Shown: in pieces, positions 23,781 through 33,676 of the stretch | Numbering within the stretch: position 1 is the stretch's first letter | How the letters are laid out: every line of letters starts with the position of its first letter | DNA from: Ctena decussata | Taxonomy: Eukaryota > Mollusca > Bivalvia > Lucinida > Lucinidae | DNA length: 64,000 nt | Direction: 5' to 3' | Assembly (NCBI GenBank): GCA_963989385.1 | Contig: OZ022499.1 | Span: forward strand, 36,208,866-36,272,865 | The notes under the pieces: generated by a model | Database searches by the model: none | What the model was told of the DNA's origin: nothing | What the model saw: the letters and a program-made list of their open reading frames with translations, nothing else | Program-made: the position numbers and the translations under genes

Positions 23781-24150
23781 GTTCCTTCAAGAGTAGAGAA
23801 CACATTCGGTACACAGAACATGAGCAATATTTCGAAGTTTCGACAATTAAAGTCCCATCAGTGAGCCTGACGTAGTCTGGTGACGAAAATCAGAGAAAAC
23901 ATACTGTAATTTCTTAATTTCACTTGGACAGTCGATCCAAACACAGATTAATAACTAAAGGGTCCAAAAGAATAAAAAGCAATGATCTAGAACATGAGTC
24001 TTAACCCATCAAAAATTATGATTTCTCAGAAAATACCCTCTGATGTTAAAGGACAAAATAAAATATAGTCTGCACTATGGATGATGTACGGGGAGACGTT
24101 TTCGGCCGCCACACGGCACAACACCAGCTGCAGTGAGTCAAATTAAAATC
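23781..24150 (-). mobile_element. Retrozyme-like repeat copy A
   Basis: One complete unit. In plus-strand order: GAGTTCCTTCAAGAGTAGAG, a decayed hammerhead (23822-23867), ACATACTGTAATTTCTTAAT, CAGTCGATCC, GATCTAGAACATGAGTCTTA, TCTGCACTATGGATGATGTA, then GGCCGCCACACGGCACAACA and CCAGCTGCAGTGA. The ribozyme sense is the minus strand. It is preceded by a poly-A run. The unit is non-coding. Confidence 0.75.
23822..23867 (-). ncRNA. Decayed hammerhead ribozyme (copy A)
   Basis: Minus-strand order: GGCUCA, CUGAUGG, GAC/GUC stem II with loop UUUAAUU, GAAA, CUUCGAAA, UA, UUGCUC. The last base of the CUGANGA box is G instead of A, and stem I is poorly paired, so it should be inactive. Stem II shows a paired change (GGC/GCC to GAC/GUC), which points to past selection on base pairing in its lineage. 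Confidence 0.6.
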
Positions 24151-26296
24151 TAACACCCACATCACTCACTCAATTAAAGCAGTGTGATTTGTCACTTTAT
24201 ATTTTCCAGTTATGGTGCGGTCAAAACCAGTACCCTAGCAGCAACACCTTGATCTGAATAGACGATGGTCTACCCTGCTATCAGTGAGTCCCTACCCACT
24301 GGAACCGACAGTGTTTCATCCCTATAGGGTAAATTAGATGGGCAAATAAACGTGTTTAGTTATCTAGTCTTTAGAATCACAAGGCAAAAATAAAAATAAC
24401 TATACTTTGAAATATAATATGTATTGTCAGAAATACTATGTTTTGTAAATAAAACAGTAAAACTAGAAGGGCCGTTTTCCACCCCTTATATTCACCAGAC
24501 CTCATGCCCAGTGATTCGAAAGGACTACATGCGTTAAGGTCATTATTTGGCCCTCATCTGAGGTCAAAATATGAAAGTCGAGATAAAAGCATTTCATTGC
24601 ATGATTTCATTAGACCAATATCTCTAGTGATTCATTTTAGTTTCAGTTTGAATTTTGCTGCGCGTAAAGTATGGAAAAATGGATGCTGAAACAGGCTAAA
24701 GCCATGGAATATGTCATTTTGGCTCAATTTTAGTCATTCAGTTTACAAATAGAATAGAGCACAACCTTTAAACAAAAACTCCTTTTGACATATGATGTAT
24801 ATTGCTGTAAATCACATCATATTGAAAGGTTTTGTTGGTTAATGGTTGTGCTTATATTTAATTCTTAGAAAAATGAAATCGGCAGACAGCCGTTTACCTA
24901 TCGTTTGCCTGTAATAAACATGGTGAAATGTATACCTGACTGTAAGTGTCGATTCAAAGGCATAAGAACTAAGATGTTAATGTGATTTTAAGTAAACCTT
25001 CACAAACTGACTGATTTGTTTTGGTGCATACTGACAGATGTCAAGCAGAAATAGACTGATTTTGCCGAAGCCAGCAAATAGTTTGAAATGTTGCCATTTA
25101 GGCTTTCAAATCTGAGTGACACATTTTCAGCACAGATATAGGCTGAAATGGACAGCAAAACATTTTCATTATCATGTGGCACTATACTAATTATAGTAAT
25201 CTAATCTCCTATAAAAATCATAAATACGTTCCTTCAAGAGCAAAAAAAAACATTCAAAAGACTAAAGATGGATTGGAGAACAAGTGAGCAGAGGATTACG
25301 TATACCCCCGCCACTGCCTCTGCCTAATCAAAACAAACTTATTAACAGAAAACATTTGTGCAAATCCAATATAAGTTTTAGGGCAGCAGTTAAATGATGC
25401 CAACTAATCAATTTCAAATTTGCTCTACCTGATCAAGAGGCTCAAGAATGGCATAAGGGTCTTAACCTTTCATCCCATTTTGTCCCCATATATAATGTCT
25501 GTCACCAATTTCCTCATCAGTTTCTTTTAGGGGAATAACCCAACTATTATTGATACCAATATTAGTCACTTTGATTTGGGGCCATTTTTGGGCCTGAATG
25601 CACGTAGTCCTTTAGGTCGTTGAAAGCAATTCGTCTGTAAATTTATACAAACTTAAACATAAAACGAAGTTAGGACCCGGTCTGTTCTATTACAATTTGT
25701 TGTTATGACCGCAGTGTGACCTACCTGATGGTCGAAAATGTGTGTTGCTGCCATAGTGACTAAAAAGAAATACTTTAAATAGGTCTATAATAAGCAGGGT
25801 TTCGATAGGTCAATAAATGATAATGATAATAATAATAAAAAGGTAGGATAGTTTCTCTTACGGGACCTCTTTCTTCGGCGAAAAAGATTCAAAGGAGACA
25901 ATTATTACTTATATAGTTCAATAATTCTTATTGCTAATTGTGTATAATTACTAACATGACATTTAGAAATTGTCAGAAGACAATAAAGCGCGACTTACAG
26001 GGGCTGGACAAAAGCGCAAGTCTAATTTATATGGACCAAGTGAAATGAGGTCAGCTGCAGTGTCAAAGTAAACATTTCTCCTGAAAATAATTCAAACATC
26101 TAAAATGTTGCCAGAGATAAGACAAAATTAATTTAATGTTAAATATATGTCACAGTGACCTAAAAGAGACAAGATGTCAATCACTGAATCTGAATGTACC
26201 ATTACACCAAGTATAATGAAAGTCAATAAAATAGTTTAGGAGAGATTGGCTTTAATCACTGGACCATGAAGTGTAGGTCACACTGACCTTCAATAA
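24151..26296. other. Unannotated DNA between retrozyme copies
   Basis: No gene seen. A short block at about 25285-25330 (GTGAGCAGAGGATTACGTAT, then ACCCCCGCC) is related to 48365-48415, so it belongs to another dispersed repeat. An AAT-rich patch lies at about 25815-25845. Confidence 0.4.
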
Positions 26297-26624
26297 GTAT
26301 GAGGTTCACCTACGCAGTTTCGGCTAATAAAGCCTCGTCATTGACCCTGACAATGTCTGGTACCGAAACCAAAAATAATTTTTTAAATCTAATTGGGCAG
26401 TCGATTCAAAGACTGATTAGAATCAGAAAGGGTCCAAATTATATAAAAGACGATGATTTAGAACAAGAGCTTAAACCAATAAAAAAATTCAGATTCCTCA
26501 GAACATATTCTCTGATCTCAAAGGACGAAAATAAAATATGATCTGCACTATGGATGATGTACGGGGAGACGTTTTACGGCCACCACACGGCACAATACCA
26601 GCAGCAGTAAAGTAAAATCAAAAA
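26297..26624 (-). mobile_element. Retrozyme-like repeat copy B
   Basis: The first unit of a head-to-tail pair with copy C. Its upstream (plus-strand) end is cut just before the ribozyme. It ends with GGCCACCACACGGCACAATA and CCAGCAGCAGTAA. The distance between equivalent ribozyme positions in B (26309) and C (26681) is 372 bp, which gives the monomer length. Confidence 0.8.
26302..26347 (-). ncRNA. Decayed hammerhead ribozyme (copy B)
   Basis: Minus-strand order: GGGUCA, AUGACGA (core C replaced by A), GGC/GCC stem II, GAAA, CUGCGUAG stem III, GU where UH is required, GAACCU. The two core changes predict no activity. Confidence 0.7.
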
Positions 26625-26890
26625 CTTAAAGAGTTACCTTAAGAGCAGAGAATACATTCGGAAGAAGGAAAATGGGCCAGACTACGTAGTTTCGGCCAAT
26701 AAAGCCTCGTCAGTGACCCTGGCAATATCTGGTAACGAAACCAGAGACAAGCCTACTGTAATTTCTTAAATTTAATTAGGCAGTCGATTCAAAGACTGAT
26801 TAGAATCAGAAAAGGTCCAAATGATATAAAAGACGATGATCTAGAACAAGAGTCTAAACCAATAAAAAAATCAGATTCCTCAGAACATAT
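26625..26890 (-). mobile_element. Retrozyme-like repeat copy C (3' part lost)
   Basis: Second unit of the pair. It starts with AGAGTTACCTTAAGAGCAGA and carries an intact ribozyme, then CTACTGTAATTTCTTAAATT, GCAGTCGATTCAAAGACTGA and GATCTAGAACAAGAGTCTAA. It breaks off at about 26890 inside 'CTCAGAACATAT', where TATATA sequence and an AGGTCA-type repeat begin. Confidence 0.8.
26674..26718 (-). ncRNA. Type I hammerhead self-cleaving ribozyme, intact (copy C)
   Basis: Minus-strand order: stem I GGGUCA (26718-26713), core CUGACGA (26712-26706), stem II GGC/GCC with a six-base UUAUUG loop, GAAA (26693-26690 on the plus-strand TTTC), stem III CUACGUAG (26689-26682), UC (26681-26680), stem I UGGCCC (26679-26674). 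Stem I pairs fully with one U-G wobble. All invariant bases of the hammerhead core are present; position 7 is C, which the family tolerates. Cleavage is predicted between 26680 and 26679. The very short, self-complementary stem III is typical of animal and newt-satellite type I hammerheads, which often act as dimers. Confidence 0.9.
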
Positions 26891-26894
26891 CTAT

Positions 26895-27012
26895 ATATTT
26901 ATATATACAAAAGTATAAATGCACCATAAAGCAAATTTGACCTTGCCGTAAAAAAGTCAACCCAAGGTCATCATTTGAACAATTCTGGTTTTAATTGTGT
27001 ACCCTATGTTGC
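26895..27012 (+). repeat. AGGTCA-type repeat fragment
   Basis: Contains 'AAATTTGACCTTGCCGTAAA' and 'AACCCAAGGTCATCATTTGA', matching the family at 37-39 kb. It is cut short by the next retrozyme-type unit. Confidence 0.6.
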
Positions 27013-27029
27013 TTACCAATTAAAATCTG

Positions 27030-27659
27030 AATGAGTTCCTTCAAGAGCAGAGAACACAGTCGATAGATGACATGGGCCATACTTCGAAGTTTTGGCTATT
27101 CAAATTTAAAGAGTAACTGCACTTCACGAACTGACTAAAATCAGATCCAAAACCCCACCCCAACATCAAAGGGAAAGAACGACAAAGACATCCCAACAAA
27201 CAATTAACCACTTTCGACAAGCCGAGCCAGCAGCTCCCTCCCAAACAAGTGATAACCCAGCCACCCCTACTAAACCAAACAATCCAGACCAACAGAAGGG
27301 CCACAACAGACCAAGCAAATCACACGAAAAACACTCAACAACTATTTTACTTATTTTCTAGCCTCATCAGTGTCCCTGACATAATGGAAACTTAAACCAG
27401 AGATAACATACTGTAATTTCTTAATTTTAACAAGGCACTCAATTCACAGACTGCCTGATAACTAAAGGGTCTAAGACTGAAAAGGTATGGTCAAGAACAC
27501 GAGTTTAAACTAGTCAAAATTTTCTGATTTCTCAGAATATATCCTTTGATCTCAAGGGACTAAAATGAAATATAATCTGCATATGGATGATGTACGGGAA
27601 CACGTTTTACGGCCGCCACATGACACAACACCAGCTGCAGTGAAGTAAACGTAAAATCT
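27030..27659 (-). mobile_element. Retrozyme-like repeat copy H, with ~255-bp insertion
   Basis: Begins 'GAGTTCCTTCAAGAGCAGAG', has half a ribozyme (27074-27103), then about 255 bp of unrelated C/A-rich sequence, then the other ribozyme half (27361-27376) and the rest of the unit, ending GGCCGCCACATGACACAACA and CCAGCTGCAGTGA. Copy G follows directly. Removing the insert gives a spacing near 375-385 bp, in line with the other pairs. Confidence 0.75.
27074..27376 (-). ncRNA. Hammerhead ribozyme split in loop II (copy H)
   Basis: Minus-strand order: GGGACA, CUGAUGA, GGC, an approximately 255-nt loop instead of about 7 nt, GCC, AAAA (GAAA mutated), CUUCGAAG, UA, UGGCCC. Stem II remains pairable, so the insert sits exactly in its loop. 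The AAAA change predicts inactivity. Confidence 0.65.
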
Positions 27660-27950
27660 GAAAGAGTTCCTTCAAGAGCAGAAAACACCTTCGATGGATG
27701 GACCATTTGCAATGCTTCGAAGTTTCGGCTATTTAAGCCTGTTGAGTGTCCCTGACAAAATCTGGTGACGAAACAAGAAAAAAACATACTGTAACTTCTT
27801 AATTTTAGTAAAGCAGTCGATTCAAAGACACATTGATAACTAAATGGTTAAAAGAATAAAAGGGATGATCTAGTAAACGAGTCTTAACCAGTCAAAATTT
27901 TCTGATTTCTCAGAATATATCTCTGTCTTAAAGGACTAAAAATAAGACAT
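27660..27950 (-). mobile_element. Retrozyme-like repeat copy G (3' part lost)
   Basis: Starts GAGTTCCTTCAAGAGCAGAA directly after copy H, followed by a decayed ribozyme, ACATACTGTAACTTCTTAAT, GCAGTCGATTCAAAGACACA and TTTCTCAGAATATATC. It fades out near 27950, where an AGGTCA-type repeat starts. Confidence 0.7.
27707..27752 (-). ncRNA. Decayed hammerhead ribozyme (copy G)
   Basis: Minus-strand order: GGGACA, CUCAACA (two core changes), GGC/GCC stem II, GAAA, CUUCGAAG, CA instead of UH, UUGCAA. The core changes predict no activity. Confidence 0.6.
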
Positions 27951-27954
27951 AGTC

Positions 27955-28184
27955 TTACATAGTCACTATGTATAGTTTCAAGGCCATCGCTCAATTGGTT
28001 CTGAATAAGAAGATTTTTTAAAGGGTTTACCAGATATGGGCATGGCGGCCATGTTGGTCATTTAACCTGGACAGCTGGAACAAGTTTTCATACCCTCATT
28101 GTCGAATTATAAGAGACCTGGGTCAAATGTCAAAGAATGACAAAGACTTCATGTACTCATCAAGATGACTGTATCTACCACATT
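27955..28184 (+). repeat. AGGTCA-type repeat fragment
   Basis: Blocks 'TTTCAAGGCCATCG', 'TTGGTTCTG', 'ACCAGATATGGGCATGGCGG' and 'GTTGGTCATTTAACCTGGAC' match the dispersed family. It has no GACGGA tail here. Confidence 0.6.
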
Positions 28185-28250
28185 TTAGTGCAAATTTAAA
28201 TCTTAAAAAGTTCCTTCAAGAGCAGAGAATACATACAGAAGTAGGAACAT

Positions 28251-28296
28251 GGACCAGACTACGTAGTTTCGGCTAATAAAGCCTCGTCAGTGACCC
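28251..28296 (-). ncRNA. Type I hammerhead self-cleaving ribozyme, intact (copy D)
   Basis: Minus-strand order: stem I GGGUCA, core CUGACGA, stem II GGC/GCC with loop UUUAUUA, GAAA, stem III CUACGUAG, UC, stem I UGGUCC. Stem I pairs throughout with two G-U wobbles. All catalytic core bases are present. Cleavage is predicted between 28257 and 28256. Confidence 0.9.
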
Positions 28297-28370
28297 TGAC
28301 AATATCTGGTGACGAAACCAAAAAGGAACATACTGTAATTTCTTAATTTTAACTAACTAATTCAAAAGCA

Positions 28371-28540
28371 GTGGCGGATCCAGAGGGGGTTCGGGGGGTT
28401 CAAACGAACCCCCTTCTCAGCCCAAATTATCTTATTTTCATGGGGAATTTCAGGAAAAATTGGTCTCACTGCATAAATCGAACCCCCTTTCAGCTGATTT
28501 GAACCCCCCATCCAAAATTCCTGGATCCGCCCCTGAAAAG
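28371..28540. mobile_element. hAT-like MITE nested in retrozyme copy D
   Basis: Ends CAGTGGCGGATCCAGAGGGG and CTGGATCCGCCCCTG form an imperfect TIR. The inside has paired G-runs and C-runs (GGGGGGTTCAAACGAACCCC). AAAAG directly flanks both ends, so a target duplication is possible but short. The family is widespread in animal genomes, and the minus-strand ORF through it (61 codons, with RIQEFWMGG) is a well-known artefact of this repeat, not a gene. Confidence 0.7.
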
Positions 28541-28735
28541 GATCCAAATAATATAAAAGACGACGATCTAGAATAATAGTCTAAATCGATCTCAAATTTT
28601 TGATTTCTCAGAATCTATCCTCTGATCTTAAACGATGTAAATGAAATATAATCTGCAATATGGATGATGTACGGGGAGACGATTTACGGCCGCCACACGG
28701 CACAACACCAGCTGCAGTGAGGTATAATTAAAATC

Positions 28736-28803
28736 TTAAAAAGTTCCTTCAAGAGCAGAGAATATATACAGAAGTAGCAACATGGGCCAGACTATGTAGT
28801 TTG
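28736..28803 (-). mobile_element. Retrozyme-like repeat copy E, cut inside the ribozyme
   Basis: Starts AAAAAGTTCCTTCAAGAGCA and reaches the 3' half of the ribozyme (GGGCCA, GA, CTATGTAG, TTT on the plus strand). It then stops abruptly at 28803 at the GAAA box, giving the element boundary in ribozyme sense. Confidence 0.75.
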
Positions 28804-28829
28804 TAGACCAGATACGTACTACAAACCAT

Positions 28830-29690
28830 GCAACGATTCAGATGAAATCATGTGTTCTAGTATTTCCCATATAAAAGCATCAGAGAGCAAATTTGACCTT
28901 GACGTTAATTAAGTCAAAGCCAACTCAAGGTCATTATTTGAATAAACTTGGAAGCAGCTGCTTATTCTATGAGTCACACCAAGTTTCGATGCCGTCAGTC
29001 AATTGGTTCTGAAGGAGAAGATTTTGTAAAGGTTTTGAAATAAAGGGGCGTAACGGCCATATTGATCATGTCTTCTTGACCGTTTAAACAATTTTGTTCC
29101 CTTAAACCCTGGAGGCAATATCTGAAATTATCAAATTATGAATGGCCTCTGAGTAGAAGTTGTTTGAAAATGTAAATTATGAGTTGCCTGGGCCAACGGA
29201 CGAAGAAGGGCGTCAAAGAATGATTTTGACCTCTTGAACTCAAAAATCTTTTACTCATTTAAATAACTATATACCAACTTTTATATATTTTGTTCTAGCA
29301 TTTTCCCAGATAATACCACCAGAAATAAAAATTATTGATCCTTGCCGTTAAAAAGGTCATGGTACACCCAAGGTCATCACTCTTGGTGGTACTCGTGTAC
29401 TCAATACCACAAACCAACTGTCAAGGCCATCTATCCGTTGGTTCTAGAATTGATAATTAAAAAGGTTTTTACAATATATAGACGTGGCGGTCGGGCTGGT
29501 CATGTAACTCAAACCATTTGAATAATGTTTCGTTCCCACAAGCCCTGGAGGTTCTATAGAAACTTCGTTAAAATCGGCCAAGTGGTTTCAAAGGAGAAGT
29601 CACTTGAAATTGTTGACATACGACGAAAGAGGACGAAGCCTGCCTATACTAAAAGCTTCCCCAGAACCTGTGGCTCAGGTGAGCTACAGA
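28830..29690 (+). repeat. AGGTCA-type repeats, two or more units with end
   Basis: Two diverged units ('TTTGACCTTGACGTTAA', 'AACTCAAGGTCATTATTTGA' and later 'CACCCAAGGTCATCACTC'). They end at about 29690 with GAAAGAGGACGAAGCCTGCC, TATACTAAAAGCTTCC and 'GGCTCAGGTGAGCTA'. The ORF at 29525-29743 runs through this end and is not a gene. Confidence 0.65.
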
Positions 29691-30087
29691 TCAAACGAAG
29701 TAAACAGTGGTCTGATTTTTTGCATCTCAAGTCTGTCAGATGATGGTGTGAAAAATTTTTGTGTCTGAATAAAGATGCCTGAGCGAATTATACAGACCCA
29801 AGTCAAACTGCTTCTTTCACTCTCTTTAAGTAGTCTGGTCATGGTTAGTACATACAGCTAACATTTCAATAACATTTTCAAATATGGAGCATCATCTAAG
29901 AAAATGATACTATCTAAATACTTTTGGATTCTCTTTTTCGCATATTTTATCAATGTCTACAGCTGATTTGTTAAGTAATTAGTTGTGAGCGCTGTAAACA
30001 AATGCACGAAAATTCATAATGATCAGCAGTAACTGTTGCAGCATCACCATAAACGCCAGACAACTTGCAAGATTGTAATAATTTAAA
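29691..30087. other. Unannotated DNA
   Basis: No gene or structure seen. Confidence 0.4.
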
Positions 30088-30340
30088 CCGCGACACGACA
30101 AAACCATCAAAGTGGCATGAGTGCTTAGAGAAGACTCAAATCAGCTTGAGCATCCACCCAGCCTGATCAGAGTCTTCGCTTTCCATATCGAATTAGCTTA
30201 AGCATCGAATAAGCTTAGGCCCGTATTTATCCTTTGAGTGTGCACCGAAGACTCTGATGAAACTGGACGGATGCCAAGGCTGATCTGAGTCTTCGCTGGG
30301 CGAATATGCCACTTTGTTGGTTTTGTTGTGGCGTGGCTCG
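30088..30340. mobile_element. Fold-back MITE, same family as 37793-38024
   Basis: Left CCGCGACACGACAAAACCAT and right 'AACCAACAAAGTGG'-type ends (ACTTTGTTGGTTTTGTTGTG) are inverted. Long inner arms (GACTCAAATCAGCTTGAGCA / TGCCAAGGCTGATCTGAGTC) also pair. The minus-strand ORF reading EPRHNKTNKVAY comes from this repeat and is a familiar mispredicted peptide. Confidence 0.75.
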
Positions 30341-31785
30341 TATATGGGGCTACTTATACAAGCATACATTGACCAGCAACACTGTTCTTCATATAGAAAA
30401 ATAAATACAAGACAACATGATTTTATGATATGAAATATAAATCTATATAAATATGAATTACTTCTATCAAATATCAACATCTTATGTTCATAGCTGATAA
30501 GGCAAGACAATATTCTGTGCATTATTATACAATTTCTCACTTTTGATGAGGTGAATATGCAGTTTTATGACATGAAAACTGCACATTGACCGATATGACG
30601 CGAAAGTTTATATGCTATATTTGTAGGTCAGTATACAACTGCATTTTCACCAAAATGAGTGGTAAAAATGTTTCATTATAATTATGATAAATATAAATGC
30701 AGCATTTTGATACATATGACCGCAATACACAGTTTTATCTCGGCACATTATGCAATTTAATATTTATTTATATGCACGATTACGTTATGAAAATTCAATA
30801 ATGTCAGCGTAAACGTTAAAATCATTGACTGATTGGTGAATGTCGCAAAATATTGACTGGCACATGTAGTCGAATCAGCAAACGAAAATTGCTTATTATT
30901 ACCACGATGTAACACAATTTATCGATTAAATCAACATTGAGAGCCAGTCAATAGTCGGCGACATTGACCGGCTGGCAATCCTAATGACATTTGTATTACG
31001 TAACATAACGTTCAACAAGCATAAATGTAGGTGGAGAAAACTTAGCAATGAAACCATGTCGTCCAACTAGATGTCAGTTTTATTTTAACGTAGAATTTTT
31101 ATACAATGAAACATTTATTGACCTGTATTTCGGTGAATATGCAGTTTTACTTACCTACAAATTTTACATATTGACCTACGCTATATGCCAGTCAAAATGT
31201 TGTTTTGCAAGTCAGCAAAACTATATGTAAGAACATGCTTCTTGAAGAGTGGAACCAACTTGAAGAGCTACATCATCAAGAGAAGTAAACAAGGAATCAT
31301 TTTATCCCCTTTGTTCCAAAAGGGGCCGGCTTTTCAAGGAAGGAATTCTTTCCTAAAGAGCAAGATATATCTTTGAAGGGTGGACCTCATCTAAAAAGCT
31401 ACGTCCCCCAGAGAAGCAAACGAGAATTCAAGTGGTCCCCTTTGTAAATTCGATGGATATTTTGTTCATTTATTTATACACTTATGGTTTTCAGTCCACT
31501 TTTTTGTTACGAGATCATTGATTGTGACGTCACCTTAGGCGACGTTGCAGTCAATATAAAATCATTATGGCGTACTAAAGTTCAGTTTGGCGTACAATTG
31601 TAAATAGTGGACTAAAAACTATATCAAAAAATATAAAATTAAATCATGCTTCTATTTTGCTCTGAAAAAGGCCGATGAAGGCCGAAACGTAAGAGAAAAG
31701 TGTTAATAACTAACGATCGTTCCATAACCATGTTTTCAAAACATTTTAAGAACTCTTTGCTCTAGTATTTTAACGTAAAGACGGT
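30341..31785. other. Unannotated DNA
   Basis: No gene recognised; two overlapping plus-strand ORFs at 31048-31376 lack motifs and splice context. Around 31671 is a hammerhead-like string that lacks key bases (see rejected items). Confidence 0.4.
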
Positions 31786-31789
31786 TAAG

Positions 31790-32075
31790 GTAAACCCCGA
31801 ATTCATCGTCCAATATTGCATACCAAGATTCTAGGCCATTGCTGGTTTGTTCTCAAAATGAAGATTTTTTTTTCAATAACATATCTGGACATGGCGGCTA
31901 TGTTGATTTTGCCCTATGTCTTTTTCTGCAAACTTTTGTTCGACGACTCCTTGAGGCGACATAATGAAATTTGTTTACAGTCGACCCAGTCGCTTCAACG
32001 GAGAAGTCATTGGGAAATGTTAACGGATCAACGGACGTCCTGTCAGCTCCCCTAAGCCTTCTTATAAGGTGAGGT
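31790..32075 (+). repeat. AGGTCA-type repeat copy
   Basis: Matches the family from 'CATACCAAGATTCTAGGCCA' through 'GGACATGGCGGCTATGTTG' and 'GTCGCTTCAACGGAGAAGTC' to the end 'AAGGTGAGGTAAAA'. The upstream half is missing. Confidence 0.6.
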
Positions 32076-32102
32076 AAAACTGTAAACGGTATAAATTCCA
32101 TA

Positions 32103-32652
32103 CTGTAAAACACTTATATTTGGCGGCCACTTTATTTTGGCGATATTGGCGGAAAAGAAGAAAATCGCCAAATTAAAATGCCGCCAATTAAACTGCTGAC
32201 CAAGGGGAAAATCTACCATTGAGAGATGTATTGCTTCCCTTTTAATATCAAAGCAAATACGCATAATATGCATTAGAAGAAACGCAGTCCAAGTAAAGCA
32301 CCACGTGAGATGGAGTGTAGCATTGTTAATGTCATGCTACGTAGTACCTAAGCCAATTAAATTTCAATTAAATCAGAAGCAACACAATAATCTGTATAAT
32401 TGAACAGTTTTGTTTATAATGATAGAATTGAGCTGTAATCTCTGCAATCGGTCGCATAATTAAGGAATGACAATTTAGAACTACGACTCAAATGGTGTAT
32501 AAGACTATGGCGTCTATCTCAGTTTGTTTTTCTTTTCTTTTGCTTTCGGTTTTTTATGGTAAATCACAAAACCGCCAAAATAAAAATCCGCCAAAAGGCC
32601 CATTTATAAAAACCGCCAAATTTTACTGCCGCCAAATATAAGTGTTTTACAG
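32103..32652. mobile_element. 550-bp MITE with TIR CTGTAAAACACTTATATTTG and TA duplication
   Basis: Left end CTGTAAAACACTTATATTTG then GCGGC; the right end is its exact complement (GCCGCCAAATATAAGTGTTT, TACAG). Both sides are flanked by TA (32101-32102, 32653-32654). The interior repeats 'CCGCCAAAAT'-type words near both ends. It is non-coding and most likely a TA-targeting, non-autonomous element. Confidence 0.85.
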
Positions 32653-32654
32653 TA

Positions 32655-33676
32655 TATCGGAAAATAAAATGAGCTATGTGCAATAAACATTTAAAATCAA
32701 ACTTGCAGGCCCTCATTTTGCTATTCACTCATTACATGCCATCATTACTGATTGACTTTCGCGGTATAGGCAATTTTTGTATCTTTATAGGAAATGGGAA
32801 AAATGACGAAAATATATATTTCTTGGTTTTGTCAACTTTATGTGGGTTTTTACATCAAGAACAGTCTTACTTAACTTTAATCTAAATCTTAAGTATTTTG
32901 AATAGCAGAGCCATAAAAATGTTTTATGGACCACAAAAAAGCACGAAGTCAAAACAGTATGGGATTTTGATGTCTGGACGTTCTCTTTCGGCACACAGCT
33001 GTCCGACACCTGAGTAAGTTTACAAAGAAACTTATCCCTAACACCGATTTCACTTCTTTACAGCCTTAAGCAAGGATAAAGATAAACCTTTCTTTCCATA
33101 ACATATTTCAGGAAAAAGAAAAACAAATAAATTGTTTTAAACTGTGTTTCTAAATTTGATGGCTCGAAATGACTCGAAATTGGTTTCACTCGGCCAATTA
33201 ATATTGCCAATAACTCCAATGTATATCGTGCTTTCAGAGAAATAAAGTATCAAATAAAGCTGCAATGTTTATCGAGCATTAATTTTGGTTGTCGGCACTA
33301 TGATCCAATAAAACCTCACAGCGTTCAGCAATTGCCAACTTTATTTATTGTATGGGTGTGTATTGCTGTAAAATTTTAAGCAATTAAAAAAAAAATCTTG
33401 TCCTCAAGTGATTTGTATTTTTCAGGATTGACATGGTTACATACAATGAATGTTTAGCTATCACTATATTTGTGTTTTGAAAAAAAGTAAGGTTAAAATA
33501 TAATTAAACATCTATTCTAACTCACAGCACGCAGCACACTTCTAAGAGTTTTACTATAAATGGCCACAGGCAGAAAAAGAAAACATTTATATTAAGAGTA
33601 TAACGTCTAGAACTTTTGGCTGAAAACGGCGTATTAATGTCATGTTAGTTTACTGAGTTTATTTGGTTTTCATACT
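32655..33676. other. Probable 3' flank and 3'UTR of the ninjurin gene (minus)
   Basis: No other gene seen. A minus-strand AATAAATAAA at about 33349-33340 could be the poly(A) signal, about 330 bp after the stop; this is inference. Confidence 0.35.

Larger units (their letters stand above)
28185..28735 (-). mobile_element. Retrozyme-like repeat copy D with nested MITE
   Basis: A full unit with an intact ribozyme. It runs from 'TCTTAAAAAGTTCCTTCAAG' to the GGCCGCCACACGGCACAACA and CCAGCTGCAGTGA box near 28723. It is interrupted at 28371-28540 by a hAT-like MITE that also replaced about 15 bp of the unit. Copy E follows head to tail. Confidence 0.85.

Noticed and set aside
28362..28547. 61-codon ORF with RIQEFWMGG
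   Set aside because: It lies in a hAT-like MITE and is a familiar false peptide from that repeat.
30193..30540. 115-codon minus-strand ORF (EPRHNKTNKV)
   Set aside because: Its end derives from the fold-back MITE at 30088-30340; the rest is AT-rich with no domain.
31665..31700. Hammerhead-like string GCCGATGAAGGCCGAAACGT
   Set aside because: The core reads CCGAUGA instead of CUGANGA, no stem II of adequate length can form before GAAA, and no UH cleavage pair with a matching stem I follows.
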